Assembly: GCA_016946835.1 (NCBI GenBank) | Contig: JACVTC010000003.1 | Coordinates: 1,983,001 to 2,032,500 of the forward strand | Direction: 5' to 3' | DNA from: Neocallimastix lanati (nom. inval.) | Taxonomy: Eukaryota > Neocallimastigomycota > Neocallimastigomycetes > Neocallimastigales > Neocallimastigaceae | Length of the DNA: 49,500 bases | In this document: piece by piece, positions 30,493 to 44,318 of the stretch | How positions within the stretch are numbered: the first letter of the stretch is position 1 | Layout of the letters: each line of letters begins with the position of its first letter | Notes under the pieces: generated by a model | What the model saw: the letters and a program-made list of their open reading frames with translations, nothing else | Told to the model about the DNA's origin: nothing | The model's database searches: none | Translations under genes and position numbers: made by a program

Positions 30493-30523
<31 letters not shown>

Positions 30524-31805
30524 ATTAATAATAATAATAAAAAATAAAAAATAAAAATGAAAATAAAAATAAAAATAAATTAAAAATATTAAAGGAAATA
30601 ATAATAATTGCAATAAAAGAATTAGTTATAATTATTATTATTATTTAGTTAGTAATTATATACAGGCATATTATAATGTACATAAATATACTCATTGAAT
30701 GACATAATAACTCTTTTACATTCTAATATTTAATGTTATATATTAAAACTTTTTTAATATTTTTTTTATTGTAAAATAAATAATTTATGTTAATATTTTT
30801 ATTTTTAGATAATAATTGATAATAATAAAAAATTAACTTTTAAAAAAAAAAAAATACATATTACATGGCATTAACATAAAGTTCTTAATATCTATTTATA
30901 AAATTTTTAATTAACCATAATCAAAAAGTTGATATTATTATGAAACATTTTGTCAATTTTTTTTTTTTTTTTACTTTTTTTTTTTTTATTAATATTATTA
31001 TTATGTTATATTTAATTATTTATAATTAGGATTAATTATTAAAAAAAAATTATTAAATAAAAAATAAAGATAGTATAGTTAATCTATATTTAAAAATTTT
31101 TTTTAAAATTTTAATTCATTTTAATTTTATAAAAAGTAATAAAAAAAAAATCTTTTATTATATACAATATCACTGGTTACCAAGGTTATCAAAAACCTTA
31201 TTTTTATTTTTTTTTTTTTTTTATTTAATTATAAATTTTAATTATAAAAATGTTATATATCATTAGGAAAAAAAAAAAAAAAAAAATTATTTTTTAAGGT
31301 ACTTTACAATTCATAATAAATCATATCATATACTAATTAATATATATTTGAAAAAAGTAGCTATATAATAACTATTTAATTATAAGTATTATTTTTTTTC
31401 ATTAAGTGAACTTTTATTATTATTACAATTTTTTTTATAATTAATAATTAATTTTATTTTATTTAATATCTATTTTTAATATCTATTTTTCAAATATATA
31501 TTAAAAAAGGATAAATAAAAATAATTATTAAAATAACTCATATATAGCATTTTTAATAATATATAAATATTATATAATTTATATTATTAGTTTTGTAATA
31601 TATGTATTAGATATAAATAATAAATTTAAATGACAATGTAATATTTTCTGATCGAATGAGTATAATCTCATCAAGATCAATTAATATATTATATATATAT
31701 ATATAAATATATTAATTATATGAAAATAAAAAACTATATTAAAAGTTTTGCTTGCATTGTTTTTACTGTTAGGTTACTTTATTCATTTTGTAAAATGTAT
31801 ATTCC
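29750..31805. other. AT-rich intergenic region
   Basis: Presumed promoter side of the 1091-residue protein gene. A G/T-only tract at about 30,219-30,317 (repeats of GGTTTTTT) is the only compositional oddity; the frame over it is low complexity. No gene or RNA was recognised. Confidence 0.5.
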
Positions 31806-31807
31806 AA

Positions 31808-32068
31808 TTAAGAATAAAATTTTATTTTAAGGTAGTATGTCAAATATTCAACATGAATTTTCAATCCATAAATGATAGATTGTCTTTTTATAATTGACTT
31901 AATAGAAAGTATATTTTCTTCAAATGTACTTTTTCTGGAAAGAGACATGAATCCCTCTTCAGTAATGTAAGAATAAGATATCCAAAGAATGTTAGAAAAC
32001 GATTGATCTGTATACCATATATTTAGAAATGAAGACTTACTGAAGAAAGATTTCTTTATTTTTGTATA
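31808..32068 (-). pseudogene. Orphan coding-like frame of about 86 codons without ATG start
   Basis: Between a TGA at the upstream end and a TAA at 31810-31808 a minus-strand frame stays open and reads like real protein, with Trp, Gly, His and Pro-poor helical content: for example SFLNIWYTDQSFSNILWISY, EEGFMSLSRKSTFEENILSI and YGLKIHVEYLTYYL. The segment is visibly less AT-rich than the DNA on either side. The first ATG is more than halfway in, so it is either a gene fragment, an exon of an unrecognised gene, or a transposon relic. The family is not recognised. Confidence 0.35.
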
Positions 32069-32936
32069 TCAATAATTTCTTTTATTTTTCATATAATTTT
32101 AATATAATTATTTGAATATATAAATATTTCTTATTAGATTATAAAACAAATCTGATTTTACATATTATAAAATATAAAATATCTATAGTAAAAAATTAAA
32201 GCTGAACTCTATAATTAATAAGAACTACGGTTTATAATAAAAAGTTCGAGATTTAATTTATTAAAAATATAAATATTAAAAGGTTAAAAAATGTTTAATA
32301 ATACAAAACTCAACAATACTATAGGAAATTTTCGAAATTTTAATACTTAAATTCATTATATTTATTTATTATTCATCTAATTTTATTAATTTTTTTATTT
32401 ATTTATTATTATAATTTATTTATCTATTCATTAGTTATTTACTTTTATTTATTTATTCTTATATTTATTGGTTGCATTATTTTATTTTATTTTATTACCT
32501 TTTTTTTTTAAAAATTGTGTTAAAATTGTCATATGTATTTTAATTTTATTTTCTAATTGAATATCGATATATACATATATAATTATATTATTTCTAATTT
32601 TATTTTATTTTATTTTTTTTTTTTTTTAAAAAAAAAAAAAATAATAATAATAATAATAATAATAAAAAATTGAAATATATAAAAAAAATTTTTTTAATAC
32701 TATTATTACATAAACTTTGGTATTATTATTTTTTTTTAATAATATATATGTATACATATATATATAAATATTTATATTAATAAAAATTGTATAAATGTGT
32801 TAATCAATAAACATATTCCCCTTATAAACTTGAAAATAAAAAGTATATACATATATATTATGATTGTTTAAAAATTTTTATTTTAAAAACAAAGTTTAAT
32901 TACAGAAAAAAAAAAATTTTTTTTTTATTTTTATTA
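32069..32936. other. AT-rich region 3' of the mucin-like gene
   Basis: Contains ATTT-type repeats near 32,370-32,480, an ATAATA array at about 32,641-32,664, and probably the 3' UTR of the neighbouring minus-strand gene. No gene was seen. Confidence 0.5.
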
Positions 32937-34215
32937 TTAACTCATTAATTGATTACGATAACTTGCATATCTTGATAAAGGTTTTTGTCCATTTTCTTCA
33001 CCGTTGACTCTATTTTTGTATTTATCACGGAATCTCACTTTACCTGGATCAGTATTATTTGGATCTGATGAAGAAGCTTGATCGTTGTTATCAGAATTAT
33101 TTCCTTTAGTTTGGTTATCCTGTTTTTGTTGATACGAAACATAGATTTGATTTGAAGTATCGATTGATTGTTTATCTTCCTTTTGTTCATTATTATTAAT
33201 TTTATAATTTTGTTGATTATAATCGTAATAATTATAATCATTTTGATAATTATAACCTTGTTGATATGAATAGTTATTTTGTTGGTAATTATCAAAAGCA
33301 GCTGTATCGTTTGTTGTTGTATTATATGGATATTTAGAAACTTGTTGCTCAAACTGATTTGGATTAGTGTAAGTTCCTAAAGCTCTATTATAATCATTAC
33401 TATATACATTAAAATTATTATTAATATTTGCTGTATTCCATGAACTATTATCATTATTACTCTTGCGCTTATATAATATTATTCCACCAATTGCGAGAAT
33501 CAAAACAACAAAAGCGCCACATCCGATACAAATCTTGGCTACAATTATTTTAAAATTTATACAATAAAAAATAAAATTTAGTATTTTTGGATTTAAAATA
33601 TAATGAGAATGTTATTTTTCATTTGTATTATAAAATATAATTTATAAAAATTTTAATAATAAATATATTTTTTAATAATAGTTAACTATAATAGTATTAT
33701 ATATAAATTCATTTACCTGTTGTGCTTAAACCAGAACTGTCCTTTCCATTATCAGGACTTGGATTAGAAGTGGATGTAATTGTTGGGCCAGCAACAATAG
33801 TAGTTAAAGTGGTAGTAGCGGCAGAAATTGGGGCATTACTAGTTAAAATTTTAGTAGAAACTGGAAATGGTTGTTTAGATGTAGAAGCAACTGGTTTAGC
33901 TATAGTTTGTGAATTAGATTTCGTTTGTGAGTTTTCTTTTGAAGTTGTGGTAGTTGGTTTAGGAGCTGATGTTGATCTGGCAGTTGTGGTAACTTGAGAA
34001 CTGGTAGTAGTTGTAGTTGTTCTTGATTTTGTTGTGGTTGTGGTTGTGGTTGTGGTTATAGTTGAAGATACTCTTGTTGAAGAAGTTGTAGAACTCTTAC
34101 TATCTTTTTTATTATCTTCATCTTCTTCATCTTCTCTTTTATAAATAGAACTTGAAAGAACTGTATTAATTAATAAAAAAAATAAAAAAAGGACTAATAA
34201 TTTACGAGTATTCAT
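32937..34215 (-). CDS. Mucin-like single-pass membrane protein, Mid2-like layout; two exons
   Basis: Exons 33717-34215 and 32937-33538 give 366 residues. The N-terminus MNTRKLLVLFLFFLLINTVLS is a clear signal peptide, which is why this ATG is preferred over an in-frame ATG ten codons upstream at 34245. A short acidic stretch is followed by a Ser/Thr-rich domain (about residues 40-165) with long Thr runs, expected to be heavily O-glycosylated. One membrane span follows (about residues 169-189, ICIGCGAFVVLILAIGGIIL) with a YKRK stop-transfer signal. The cytoplasmic tail (190-366) is rich in Asn, Gln and Tyr, ends in a basic segment (KVRFRDKYKNR) and closes RNQLMS. This architecture is that of fungal cell-wall stress sensors of the Mid2/Wtl1 kind. 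The similarity is in layout, not recognised sequence, so the sensor role is inference. Confidence 0.82.
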
Positions 34216-37200
34216 CTTCCTAATATAAAATTCAATATAATGCACATTTATTTTAAATTTTAACTTAATTATAAAGTATATATAAATTTAAATATATAAA
34301 TATATTTATATTTAACAAATTGATATTAATACCTTTATTTGTTATATATTTAATGATAAACTATTATGAATTAATATACTTATTTTTAATTTATATATAT
34401 ATATATATTTTTTTTGCAAAAAAATACAAAATAAAAATGAAAATAGAAATAAAAAAAAAAAAAAAAAAAAAGGAAATTTTCAAAATGTTTTTTATTAATC
34501 CTTATTTAGTAATTAATTGATGATTCGTTTATTATTTATGTTAAAGTTACTTTTATTTTCTTCTTTTTTTTTTTTTTTATTTTGTATTTTGTATTTTGTT
34601 TTTATTTTCGTGTTGGTTATTTGAATATTCTTTATTTGACTGTTTTATTATTATTTATTATTCCTTTCTTAATTCAGAAACAATAAATTTATTTTATGTA
34701 ATTTTATTTTTTTTTATTAATATTTTTTATTCTATTCTATTTTATTTATTTCAATTTTAATTTGCTCTTTGAATTATTGTATTATTTTTTTATTTATTAC
34801 CTTCTATTTTTATTTTTTTATTTTTTTAATTATTAATTTTATTTTTAATTTTAATTTTACTTTATTTTTATAATTTTTTAATTTTATTTTTCTATTTTTT
34901 CTTTTTTTTTTTTTTTATACTATTACTTTTTAATCAATTTTTAAATAATCGACATAATAAATAATAATATAACAAAAATAACAAAAAAAATAAGATATTA
35001 AACACTTTTAAAAATTTTATATATAATTATATTTTTTAATAAAAGTATTCAAAGAATATATATATATAATAAAATAAAATAAAATGAATGAATGAAATGA
35101 AAAAAAAGGGGGGAAAATAATATATATATATACAAATTTTAAAATTATATTTAAATTTATATTTTAAAAATAAAATTCAAAACATGAATTTATTTTTTTT
35201 TTTTTTTTTTTTTTTTACTCTTTTCTATACAATATATATGTCAATTAATTAATAATATATTATCATATACTATTTTATAAATTTGGTTTACATTTATTAT
35301 GATATTAATTTTAATTTCAATTAGTTTATTATAATTTTTTTTTTTTTTAGTTTAAATATGTTTATTTTACTATAAATGAACTATTATATTCATATTTCAT
35401 ATATTACAATATACTTATAATATATATTAACTATATCAATTTGTGATATTTATAAACAATAAATAATTATTAATATTTATAAAACTATATTTTTCATATC
35501 TGTATTAAATTTATTATACATATACATAATGATAAAAATATAACATCATATAATTATAATATCAATTATAATATTAATAATGGTAATAATATGGCACTTT
35601 ATTGTGAAAAGGTTACTTTATATTTTCAATAATAATAATAAAATAATTATAATATACTAACGCTTTACCTATTATATATATAAAACAATATTTTAGCATA
35701 AAGTACCTAAAAAATTGTATCATTTATTTATAGTTAACCATAAAAATACCCCATAAAACTTTTAATTTAAAAATACATATTAAAATTCAAATTACTTGTT
35801 TCTTTATCTATATCAATATATTTATAAATAACAGCATATTACCCAAATTTAATATATTACAATATTATTTAACAATAAGATTAAATGAATTTTATGTTGG
35901 TATATTCACTAATAGATTTAGATATTATGATCATATAATCTAATAAAATAAAGTTTAAAAAAAAAATTAATTTTATTTTATCTAAAATAAATATATAAAA
36001 AAAAAATATTAATTATGAATGATATAACTGTAACAAAACAAATGAAATAAATGCATTTTATTTTATTTTTTTTTTTTAAAGAAATATATATTTTTTTAAT
36101 TAAAATTATATTTAAAAAGATTATTAATATAGTGAAGGAATAATAATTAAAATATTTTTAAAAAAAATTGAAGTAAACTTTAATAAATATAAAAAAATAT
36201 GTTCATGTTTTAAATTAGGTATTACAGAACTAAAAAAGTTTAATGAATAAATTAAAATTTATTGTAACACCTAAATAAATATATAAATTTGGTTATTTTA
36301 AATTTTAAATATTTTTATGTACTTCTGATTACACAATAATATTTAAAAATTATTATTAAATTAAATTATTATTAAATTAAATTGAATTATTATTTAATTA
36401 AATTATTAATAAAATATTTTTTTTTAAAAAAAAAAAAAAAAAATAATGGTTAAAAAGTTATAAAAATAGTATGAGATAAGTACTTCCAAAAAGAAGAAAA
36501 AAAAGTATATAACTAGATTCTCATTTAAAATCTTTAAAAGTAACATGTTATTAAAAAACAATTGGTTTATTTAAATTTTAAACTTTGTAGCATATATAAA
36601 ATATTAAAATATGAATGTTAACTTCTTTTAAGAAAAATTAAAGATAAATATTTATTAATTGAAGCAGAATAAATATTCATAAAAAATAATATTTACAAAA
36701 AAAAAAAAAAAATTTAAATATTGATTAAGTGATAATGATAATTTATATTAAACATGATTGATGACTTAATTTATTAATTATAATTTCTATTTAGGCTATT
36801 AAAAGTTTTTACATATTCTAATAATAATTATTAATAGATATTATTTATAAATTGTTAATTTTTAAAATTAATCATATTGTATTGTATTATTTAATTGAAA
36901 TTTTTATAAAATTAATCAAAAAAAAAAAGTTTTACATAATAATTATTCTTTTTTGAAACTTAGGTATTAATATATGAATATAAAAAAATAATTGTATGAA
37001 TATATAGAATGTCCTTTTACTAATAATCTTAAAATATATGTATATATATATATATATATTAAATAGAATAATTTAATCATTTTTATTGTTTAAGCAATAA
37101 TAATTTTATTTATTTAGTTAGTTAGTTAGTTAGATATTAATTAATTTATTTATTTATTTATTTATTTATTTATTCATTCATTCATTTATATGGTTATGAA

Positions 37201-37720
37201 CTTCTTTATTAATGATTATCATACTTTTGTAAATTATATGAAATATTATATTATATCTATATTTTCCACAACTAACAATATATTACTTTTCTTATTTATT
37301 ATTAACTTGCCATTATTATTAATACATTAAAAATATAATAATATTTATTCATTTTTGAAATAAATTTATATTAATATATATATAATAAAAATAAGGTATC
37401 ACAAATATTATTATTAAATATGACATAAAAGTATATATATAAAAAAGCCGTAAATACATTATATAATTTATTGGTTATTATAATATAAATGAGACGGTAC
37501 ACAAAATATATAGATATAATTAATGTTAAAAAATTTTATAATTTTAATTTAAATTATTAAATTTTTATTATTAACAAATAATCATAATTAAGAAATAAAT
37601 ATAAACTATAATAATTATATTATTAATATAATTTATAATTACATAGCAAATCCACAAATCACAAAAAATTTATATATATATTCATTTATTAATTAATTTA
37701 GTTAGATACAACTTTTAAAT
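34216..37720. other. Gene-free AT desert, first part
   Basis: About 3.5 kb of almost pure A/T with T-rich tracts (34,500-34,920) and many homopolymers. No coding frame with protein-like composition, tRNA or ncRNA was recognised. The promoter of the mucin-like gene should lie at the left end. Confidence 0.5.
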
Positions 37721-37721
37721 G

Positions 37722-37724
37722 TAT

Positions 37725-37795
<71 letters not shown>

Positions 37796-37797
37796 TT
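37722..37797. repeat. (ATTT)n microsatellite
   Basis: About 19 uninterrupted copies of the tetramer ATTT. Confidence 0.9.
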
Positions 37798-38195
37798 ATT
37801 TACTGATAATTAAGTATGTACATATTAACCATTAAAAAAAAATAATATAAATATTATTTTCCCTGTGTAATCCAAATAAATTGTTAATTATCCACATATA
37901 AACAATAATTAATTACTTAAAAAATTTATTTTAAATTTCAGTAGTTATTTCATTATAGATATTTTTAACAAGTCTTTTCTTAAATACTATAATAATATAA
38001 AAATTGAAATATATATTATAAAAAATTCGCCATTGCATTATTAAGTTTAATATATTATAAATTTTATTTTAATTATATTTATATGCAATCTATGTTTTAC
38101 TACTTATAATTTCATATTATAAATATATAAAAAATTGTATTTATTATAATTTTTACAATAATAATCTTTATAATTACAACTTCTATTTATATTAA

Positions 38196-38395
38196 TATAA
38201 TTATTATTATTGTTATTATTGTTATTATTATTATTATTAAATATTATCATATTATCATTATTTTTATTATTATCATTATGGTTTTATTATTATTATTACT
38301 AATATTATTATTATTATTATTATAATTGTTATTATTGTTATTATTATTATTATAATTGTTATTATTGTTATTATTATTATTATTATTATAATTCA
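38196..38395. repeat. Interrupted ATT/GTT trinucleotide array
   Basis: Roughly 200 bp of ATT units interspersed with GTT at intervals (ATTATTATTGTTATTATTG), with some ATAATTG breaks. It is an imperfect relative of the pure ATT arrays elsewhere in the window. It is not in any recognisable gene. Confidence 0.8.
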
Positions 38396-38948
38396 TATTA
38401 TTATAATTTAATATAATTTTTTTGTTACTTAATTCATTTAAAAAAAATTTGAATTTGTACCATTAAAAATATATAAAAATGAATAGTATTACATGAACCT
38501 ATATATCTATAAAACATTCCTTCACAGTGGTAGGAAAAATGAATAAAATACATAATAATAATAATAATTTATTATATATGTATATTAAAATTAAACATGT
38601 GTTTTTTTTAAATAATAGATATCTTTTATTATTATATTTATTATTATTATTGTTGTTGTTGTTATAAATTTTTTATAATATAAAATTATATAATTATTTT
38701 AACTTTATAATTTCATAAATAATATTATAAAGGATCATCTTATAATAAATATATTAATACAATAAATCAAATATTTTATATAATATTGAATTTAATGATA
38801 TTATTAAGTTGAATTCAATGATATCTAAATATAAAATAATAGATTAATATATTGAATAAATAAATAGTGTTTAATATCTATAGAACTGATATTTGATATG
38901 AATTACATGAAAAATATAAATAAATAAATAACAATATACTCTAGTACT

Positions 38949-39310
38949 TGTTATATCATTATCTAAATATAGAAGATATAGATGTATATATCACATCAAT
39001 ATAATAGTTATTAAATTATCTAAGAGTAGAAGTTATAGATATATCACTAAGTTAAATTAAGTATTTAAATATTTAGATTAAATTAAAGAAAAATATTTGA
39101 AGATAATTATATTTAATAAATATCTAAAGGAGATAATTAAAAGATAATTATATTTATTAAATATCTAATTTTTTAATACCTTAGAGTTATTTATATAAGA
39201 AGATTAGTAGAGCGAAGTTATTAATGATATTATCTAAAGAGATAGTTAGACTAAGGCAGTTGATATAGCCTAAATAATATCTATATATATTAACAACTAA
39301 CAATAATTAG
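38949..39310. repeat. Compositionally distinct repeat block, possible solo LTR
   Basis: This block is richer in G and C than the desert around it. It has internal imperfect direct repeats: ATTATCTAAATATAGAAG versus ATTATCTAAGAGTAGAAG about 50 bp apart, and GATAATTATATTTA with AAATATCTAA given twice. It begins near TGTTATATC and ends near CAACTAACA, which would fit TG...CA retrotransposon LTR ends. No target-site duplication was checked rigorously, so the LTR reading is tentative. Confidence 0.3.
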
Positions 39311-39450
39311 ATAACTTCTTATTACTAAAACTTATTAAAAGAACAAATTTTTATAAATAAAAAACATTAAGTATGATTTTAAAATTAAATATTATTAAAT
39401 AATATTTTATTATTATTTAAGCTACTCTTACAAAAAGGGTTTATTTAAAT

Positions 39451-39491
39451 ACGCCACATTAGATATAAAACCATGTTTCAAAATGCAATAC
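39451..39491. repeat. Dispersed short motif (copy 2)
   Basis: ACGCCACATT followed by AACCATGTTTCAAAATGCAA. Related copies lie at 12505-12528 and 40334-40378. See the finding on dispersed motifs. Confidence 0.5.
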
Positions 39492-39825
39492 TCCCTAAGT
39501 TTATTACTATTGTATTTCTATCAAAAACTTTTACTTATATTATTTTTACATAATTAAAAAAATCTTTTAAAATAAAATACCTTTATATTAATACAAAATA
39601 ACATTTAAAATAATAATATTAATAATAAAAATTTAAAAATTAAAGATTTATATATCTAAAAATAATAATAAAAAAAAAATATATTATTTAAATATTCCAA
39701 AAAAAAATTTTTTTTCAAATCTTTATAAAAAATAAAATAATTTTTAATTTTAATTTTTATATATTTTATATTAATATAATGAATATTTTTTTAAAGTTTC
39801 TATATCTTTAAAATATAACTTTAAA

Positions 39826-39931
39826 ATAAATATATAAATAAAATATTCTTTAAAAATAAAAGTTTCTTTTTAAAACTTTTATTTTATAAATATATAAATA
39901 AAATATTTTTTAAAAATAAAAGTTTTAAAAA
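39826..39931. repeat. Direct repeat of about 45 bp
   Basis: TATAAATATATAAATAAAAT followed by a TTTAAAAATAAAAGTTT tail occurs twice, starting near 39,830 and 39,886. The copies flank an AAAGTTTCTTTTTAAAACTTT inverted element. Confidence 0.6.
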
Positions 39932-42296
39932 ATAAATATAAACTATTTTTTTAACCTTTTTAATATTTCAATTAATTAATTTGTTTAATATGCGTTATAT
40001 TTCTTGTTAAAATAATCACATTTTATTTTATATTTTTATATTATTAATATTATATTTTTATATTCTTATATTATTATCAATATTATATTCTTATATTAAT
40101 ATTTTATTATTATATTTTTATGTTGTGTAACATTTATCTATGTGTATTAATTCATAGAATTAATCACATGATTAAAGATGTAATTTTTACTATAAAAAAT
40201 AATTATTTTTATTATCTTAAAAAAATGAGTTCTTATAATTAATAAAATTTATGTATTAAATAAATACAAAAATTAAATAAAGTTTATTATAAAAACACAT
40301 ATACTTTTCTCATTTCTAATGAAAAAATAAAGAACGCCACAATTTATAAAATGCCTCAATACAAAATTCAACACACCCAATTTAATATAATAAAATAAAA
40401 ATAAATATTTAAATAATTAAATAAATAATATTTATTAATTATTTATTTAGAGAAAATTTCTTTCAAATAAAAAAATAAATTCTCTTTAATTAAAGGACTA
40501 TATAATATAATAGAATTATTTCTTAATTAATTATTTTTTATTAATAAAATTTTAAAATAGATTAGATTAATTTAATCATAAAAATTTTCTTTTTTTAAAA
40601 TATTTAAATTAAAAACTTTATTTTATTAAAAGCATTAATTAATTATAGTTTAATGTTTAAAAATTTTAGTGCTTTTTTGGTTTGTATTGAATGAATAATT
40701 ACTATATATATAGCTTTTTTTTTATTTATTTACTATATGTATTAATGTTCATATTTATTATATATTTGATAATAATTTTGTTATAATTTATGCTCTAAAA
40801 ATATGAAGTAATTTATAAATGTTAAACTAAAATCTTAATTTTAATTAAATATAGTTTTTTCAAAAATGTTATAATTCATATTATAATAAGTAATATTTCT
40901 CAATAAAAATGAAAAAAATACATATGTCGAAACGTATATACCTCAATAATTCAATTTTTATTAAAATTTATCTAACTTTCCAACCTTTTTTAAATTTCTT
41001 AAATAATTGAAGTTGGATAAATTATTTATATTTTTATATAATTTATTGATACAAATCATATATCTAATTTTTTTTTTTTTTTTTTTTATAAAAAAAATAA
41101 AAAGTACTACAGTATTACAGAATTAAAGAATTACAGAATAAATAAAAAAAGAATTAGTTTATCTTTGATACTAATATTTAATATAAATTAATAAATATTT
41201 ATTTCAGGAAATAATAATGAGAAAATTTTTATACAAATCAATTTATTTCTAAAAAAAAAAAAAAAATTGATTAATGAGAGTTTTTAAATTATCGAATTAT
41301 TTTATAATGAATAGATATTTCAATTTTATTCCCTTCATGTTTTTTTATTTTAATATTTTTTCAATTTTTATTTTGAATATATAATTATTAATATTTAATA
41401 TATTTTATATTGAAATTGTTGTTTTTTTTTAATATTTTATACAAATAATATATTATTATATTTTTATTTTAAATTGAGTGTTTTAATTTATTTAAATTAT
41501 TTAAAATATATGTCAATTAGTTAATAAGATAATAAATAATGAAAAATCATTCCATAGAATTAATGAACTATATACGCTAAATAATATTAATGTATGAATT
41601 ACATAATTATTTAATAAATTAATGAAAATTAAAATATAATGATTTAATGATATATTATTTGAAATTAATAATAGAAGAATAATAATATGAATATCAATTA
41701 TTATTTTTTTTATTATTAAATTGAAATAAGATTCAATTAAAAATTTTTATAATAAAAATTTTATATTTTTAATTTTTAAATATTATATTATATTTCAATC
41801 TTATCAAATAATGTTTATTTGAATTAATGAGAAAGGGGTTAGATGAAAAATAGGATAATGTAATATTTTTTAATTAAATTTAATAAAAAAAACTTTAATA
41901 ACTTTTTAATTATTTATATATATATATTTTTTATGAAAAAACTTTCACTTTATAATAACGATAGTTTTCTTTACTTGTATTTTATATTAAATAATTCAAA
42001 TAGAACAGATAACATTCAAATTATATATTTTTAATAAGAAATATCTTTTTTTTTTTTTTTTTTTTTTTTTTTATATTTTCGTAGAATTAAATAACTTTTA
42101 ATATATAGTAAATTATATGTTGTTTTTTATATATATATAATTCAATTGATAATTATTTGATAGTTCAATTCCAAATAGAATAAATAGAATATATATATAA
42201 CAATATTATTAACATTGCAACTTCTAAAAACATAAAATATTATAAATAAGTACAATAATATATATCAATATATAATATAACAAATACAGTAATAAA
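39932..42296. other. Gene-free AT desert, last part, with the ceramide synthase 5' region
   Basis: Nearly pure A/T. A third copy of the dispersed short motif lies at 40334-40378. A 28-bp T tract at about 42,045-42,072 lies about 230 bp upstream of the first ceramide synthase ATG, and the immediate leader (about 42,180-42,296) is A-rich. No gene or RNA was recognised. Confidence 0.5.
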
Positions 42297-43606
42297 ATGG
42301 CCAAAACTAAAACAGATATAAAAAAAAGAAATTCTTCTAAAAAGAAAAAATCTCTAATTAAAAGATTATTTAAAACTGAATCTACTCGTGATGCCATTTT
42401 CTTTTTCACAGCTCTTTTTGTTATTCTTCCTGCTGGACTTATTTTCCTTTATATATCATTTAATATATATAGGGAAAGAAAGGAATTCGCAAATAAACAT
42501 AATGTAAATTTATAAATGTTATTAAACATAAAAAAAAAAAAAAAAAGAGAAAAATAATACTAATAATAGTAATAAAAATTAATAAAAGGAAAAATATAAA
42601 TAAAAATTAAAAAAAAAAAGTAAAAAAATTAAAAATGAAAAAAAAAAGACTAAATATTATTCATTATAAAAATATATTAATATTAAAAATCTTTAAATTA
42701 AAAAAAAAAAAAAAAAAGTTTATATATACACCAGACATTAGAGATTTTAAACTTGCTTTAATATTCTTTGCAATAATTTATTTTGTTCGTGTTAACTCTG
42801 TTAAATATATTTTTATGAAAAGAGCTGAAAAGACTGTTATAGATTTTCCTTCAAAAGAATATAGGCAGAAAAAAGTCTTTAAGGTAATCATTTAAAATAA
42901 ACTCCACCTATTTATTAAATATATTTCTATTTATTAATTATTATTTAATAATATTTAATATATATTAACTTAATTTATTATTAATTATTTATTATTTGCA
43001 ATATTTATATATTATATTTAAATGTTATATTTTATTTATTTATTTTATTTATTTAATTCTTTGTATTTATTTTTTAATATTAACTTTTAATATTGATTTT
43101 TTAATTTTTTAAATACGTTTATTTTTATTAAATATTTATTATTTATTATTTTCTATTTATTTATTAATTATTCATTATTTAATAATATTTAATATATAAA
43201 TATATTTTCATTTTTACGTAATATATAATATATATATTTTTTACTATTGACTTTTTTTATATCCTTTTTTTTTTTTTTTTTTAAAAAAATAAATAAATAA
43301 ATTATTTACTAGGCAGCATATGCTAGATTCAGATGTTTATGGTATATTTTCATTGTATCTGTTGGCTATTATTGTCTTAAAGATGTTGAATGGTTTCCAA
43401 GAACTTTAGGAGGTAAAGCTCGCTATAAAGATTTAAACCTATTTTGGGATGAATTACCATATCAACCACAGGAAAGAAAAGTTGTAATTTATTATATGAT
43501 TCAAATTGGTTCAGCTATTTGTACATTTGTACTTAGATTCAAACAAAATCATACACGTAATAATTAGTAAGTTAAAAAAAAAATAATAAAATATATATTT
43601 AGTTTC

Positions 43607-43637
<31 letters not shown>

Positions 43638-44252
43638 GTTTTAAAAATATTAAAATAATTTTATATATTGAAATTAAAACAATATATATATATATAGTAA
43701 CATATAATATTTTTTTTTTTTTTTACATGTCTATATTTCCACTTACGTAATTATTGTAGTAGTGAATTGCTTCTTCATGATATGGCTACTATTATGTTAT
43801 TATCCATGAGTTACTTAAATAATTATCTTCGTATGGGTTCAGTTGTTCTCTTCCTTCATGATATCTCAGATATTTTCTCATATGGTTGTAAAATTTTTGT
43901 TGATACAGTTCATGAATATATTACCTTATTCTTTTATTTTGGTTTAGTTTCTACATGGTTTTACACTCGTATAATTATTTATCCTTTCGAAATTATTCTT
44001 CAATGTTTCACTAATAACATTTGGGCAAGGCCAGAACTTGTAGGTTATATGATTATTGCTATATGTTTGTCTACTCTTCTTTGTCTTCACATTTATTGGA
44101 TTATTGTCTTTATTAGTATTGGAACAAAATATCTTCGTACAGGTGAAGCTGATGATTTACAAGATACAGAAAAAACAGAAGATTATACTCAATCAAAATT
44201 ATCTACTACAAGGACTAACTTAAAAAAGAAGAAAAATACAAAACATCAATAA
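42297..44252 (+). CDS. LAG1-like: Ceramide synthase (Lag1/TLC family), copy 1; four exons
   Basis: Exons 42297-42503, 42719-42883, 43313-43566 and 43760-44252 give 372 residues. Ceramide synthases N-acylate sphingoid bases with fatty acyl-CoA in the ER membrane. About seven hydrophobic spans are visible, beginning with FFFTALFVILPAGLIFLYI (about residues 36-54). The Lag1 motif is in exon 4: LLHDMATIMLLSMSYLNNYL followed by RMGSVVLFLHDISDIF. The SY..N..R.G and LHD.SD parts are canonical, but the usual HH.xxT block reads H215-D216. Exon 3 carries VEWFPRTLGGKARY and LPYQPQERK, matching the conserved loop before the Lag1 motif. The C-terminal tail is acidic (TGEADDLQDTEKTEDY) then basic, as in the family, with no obvious ER-retrieval signal. 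The copy 2 gene starts 2.35 kb after this one ends, same strand and same intron positions. The family call is firm; activity is less certain because of the His-to-Asp change. Confidence 0.92.
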
Positions 44253-44287
44253 ATAACATACAAAAAAATAATAATAATAAATATATA

Positions 44288-44318
<31 letters not shown>

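Noticed and set aside
32200-32260. tRNA-like T-loop word GTTCGAG
   Set aside because: No acceptor, D or anticodon stems can be folded around it. No convincing tRNA was found anywhere in the window.
33722-33997. 91-codon plus-strand Val-rich frame
   Set aside because: It is antisense to the Thr-rich domain of the mucin-like protein; the codon pattern is a mirror of Thr/Ser codons.
34216-34245. Upstream ATG of the mucin-like protein at 34245
   Set aside because: It would put ten residues ahead of an otherwise ideal signal peptide; the ATG at 34215 is preferred.
42224-42409. Antisense frame over ceramide synthase copy 1 exon 1 (and a similar one at 46535-46750)
   Set aside because: Opposite strand of a conserved transmembrane exon; no independent support.
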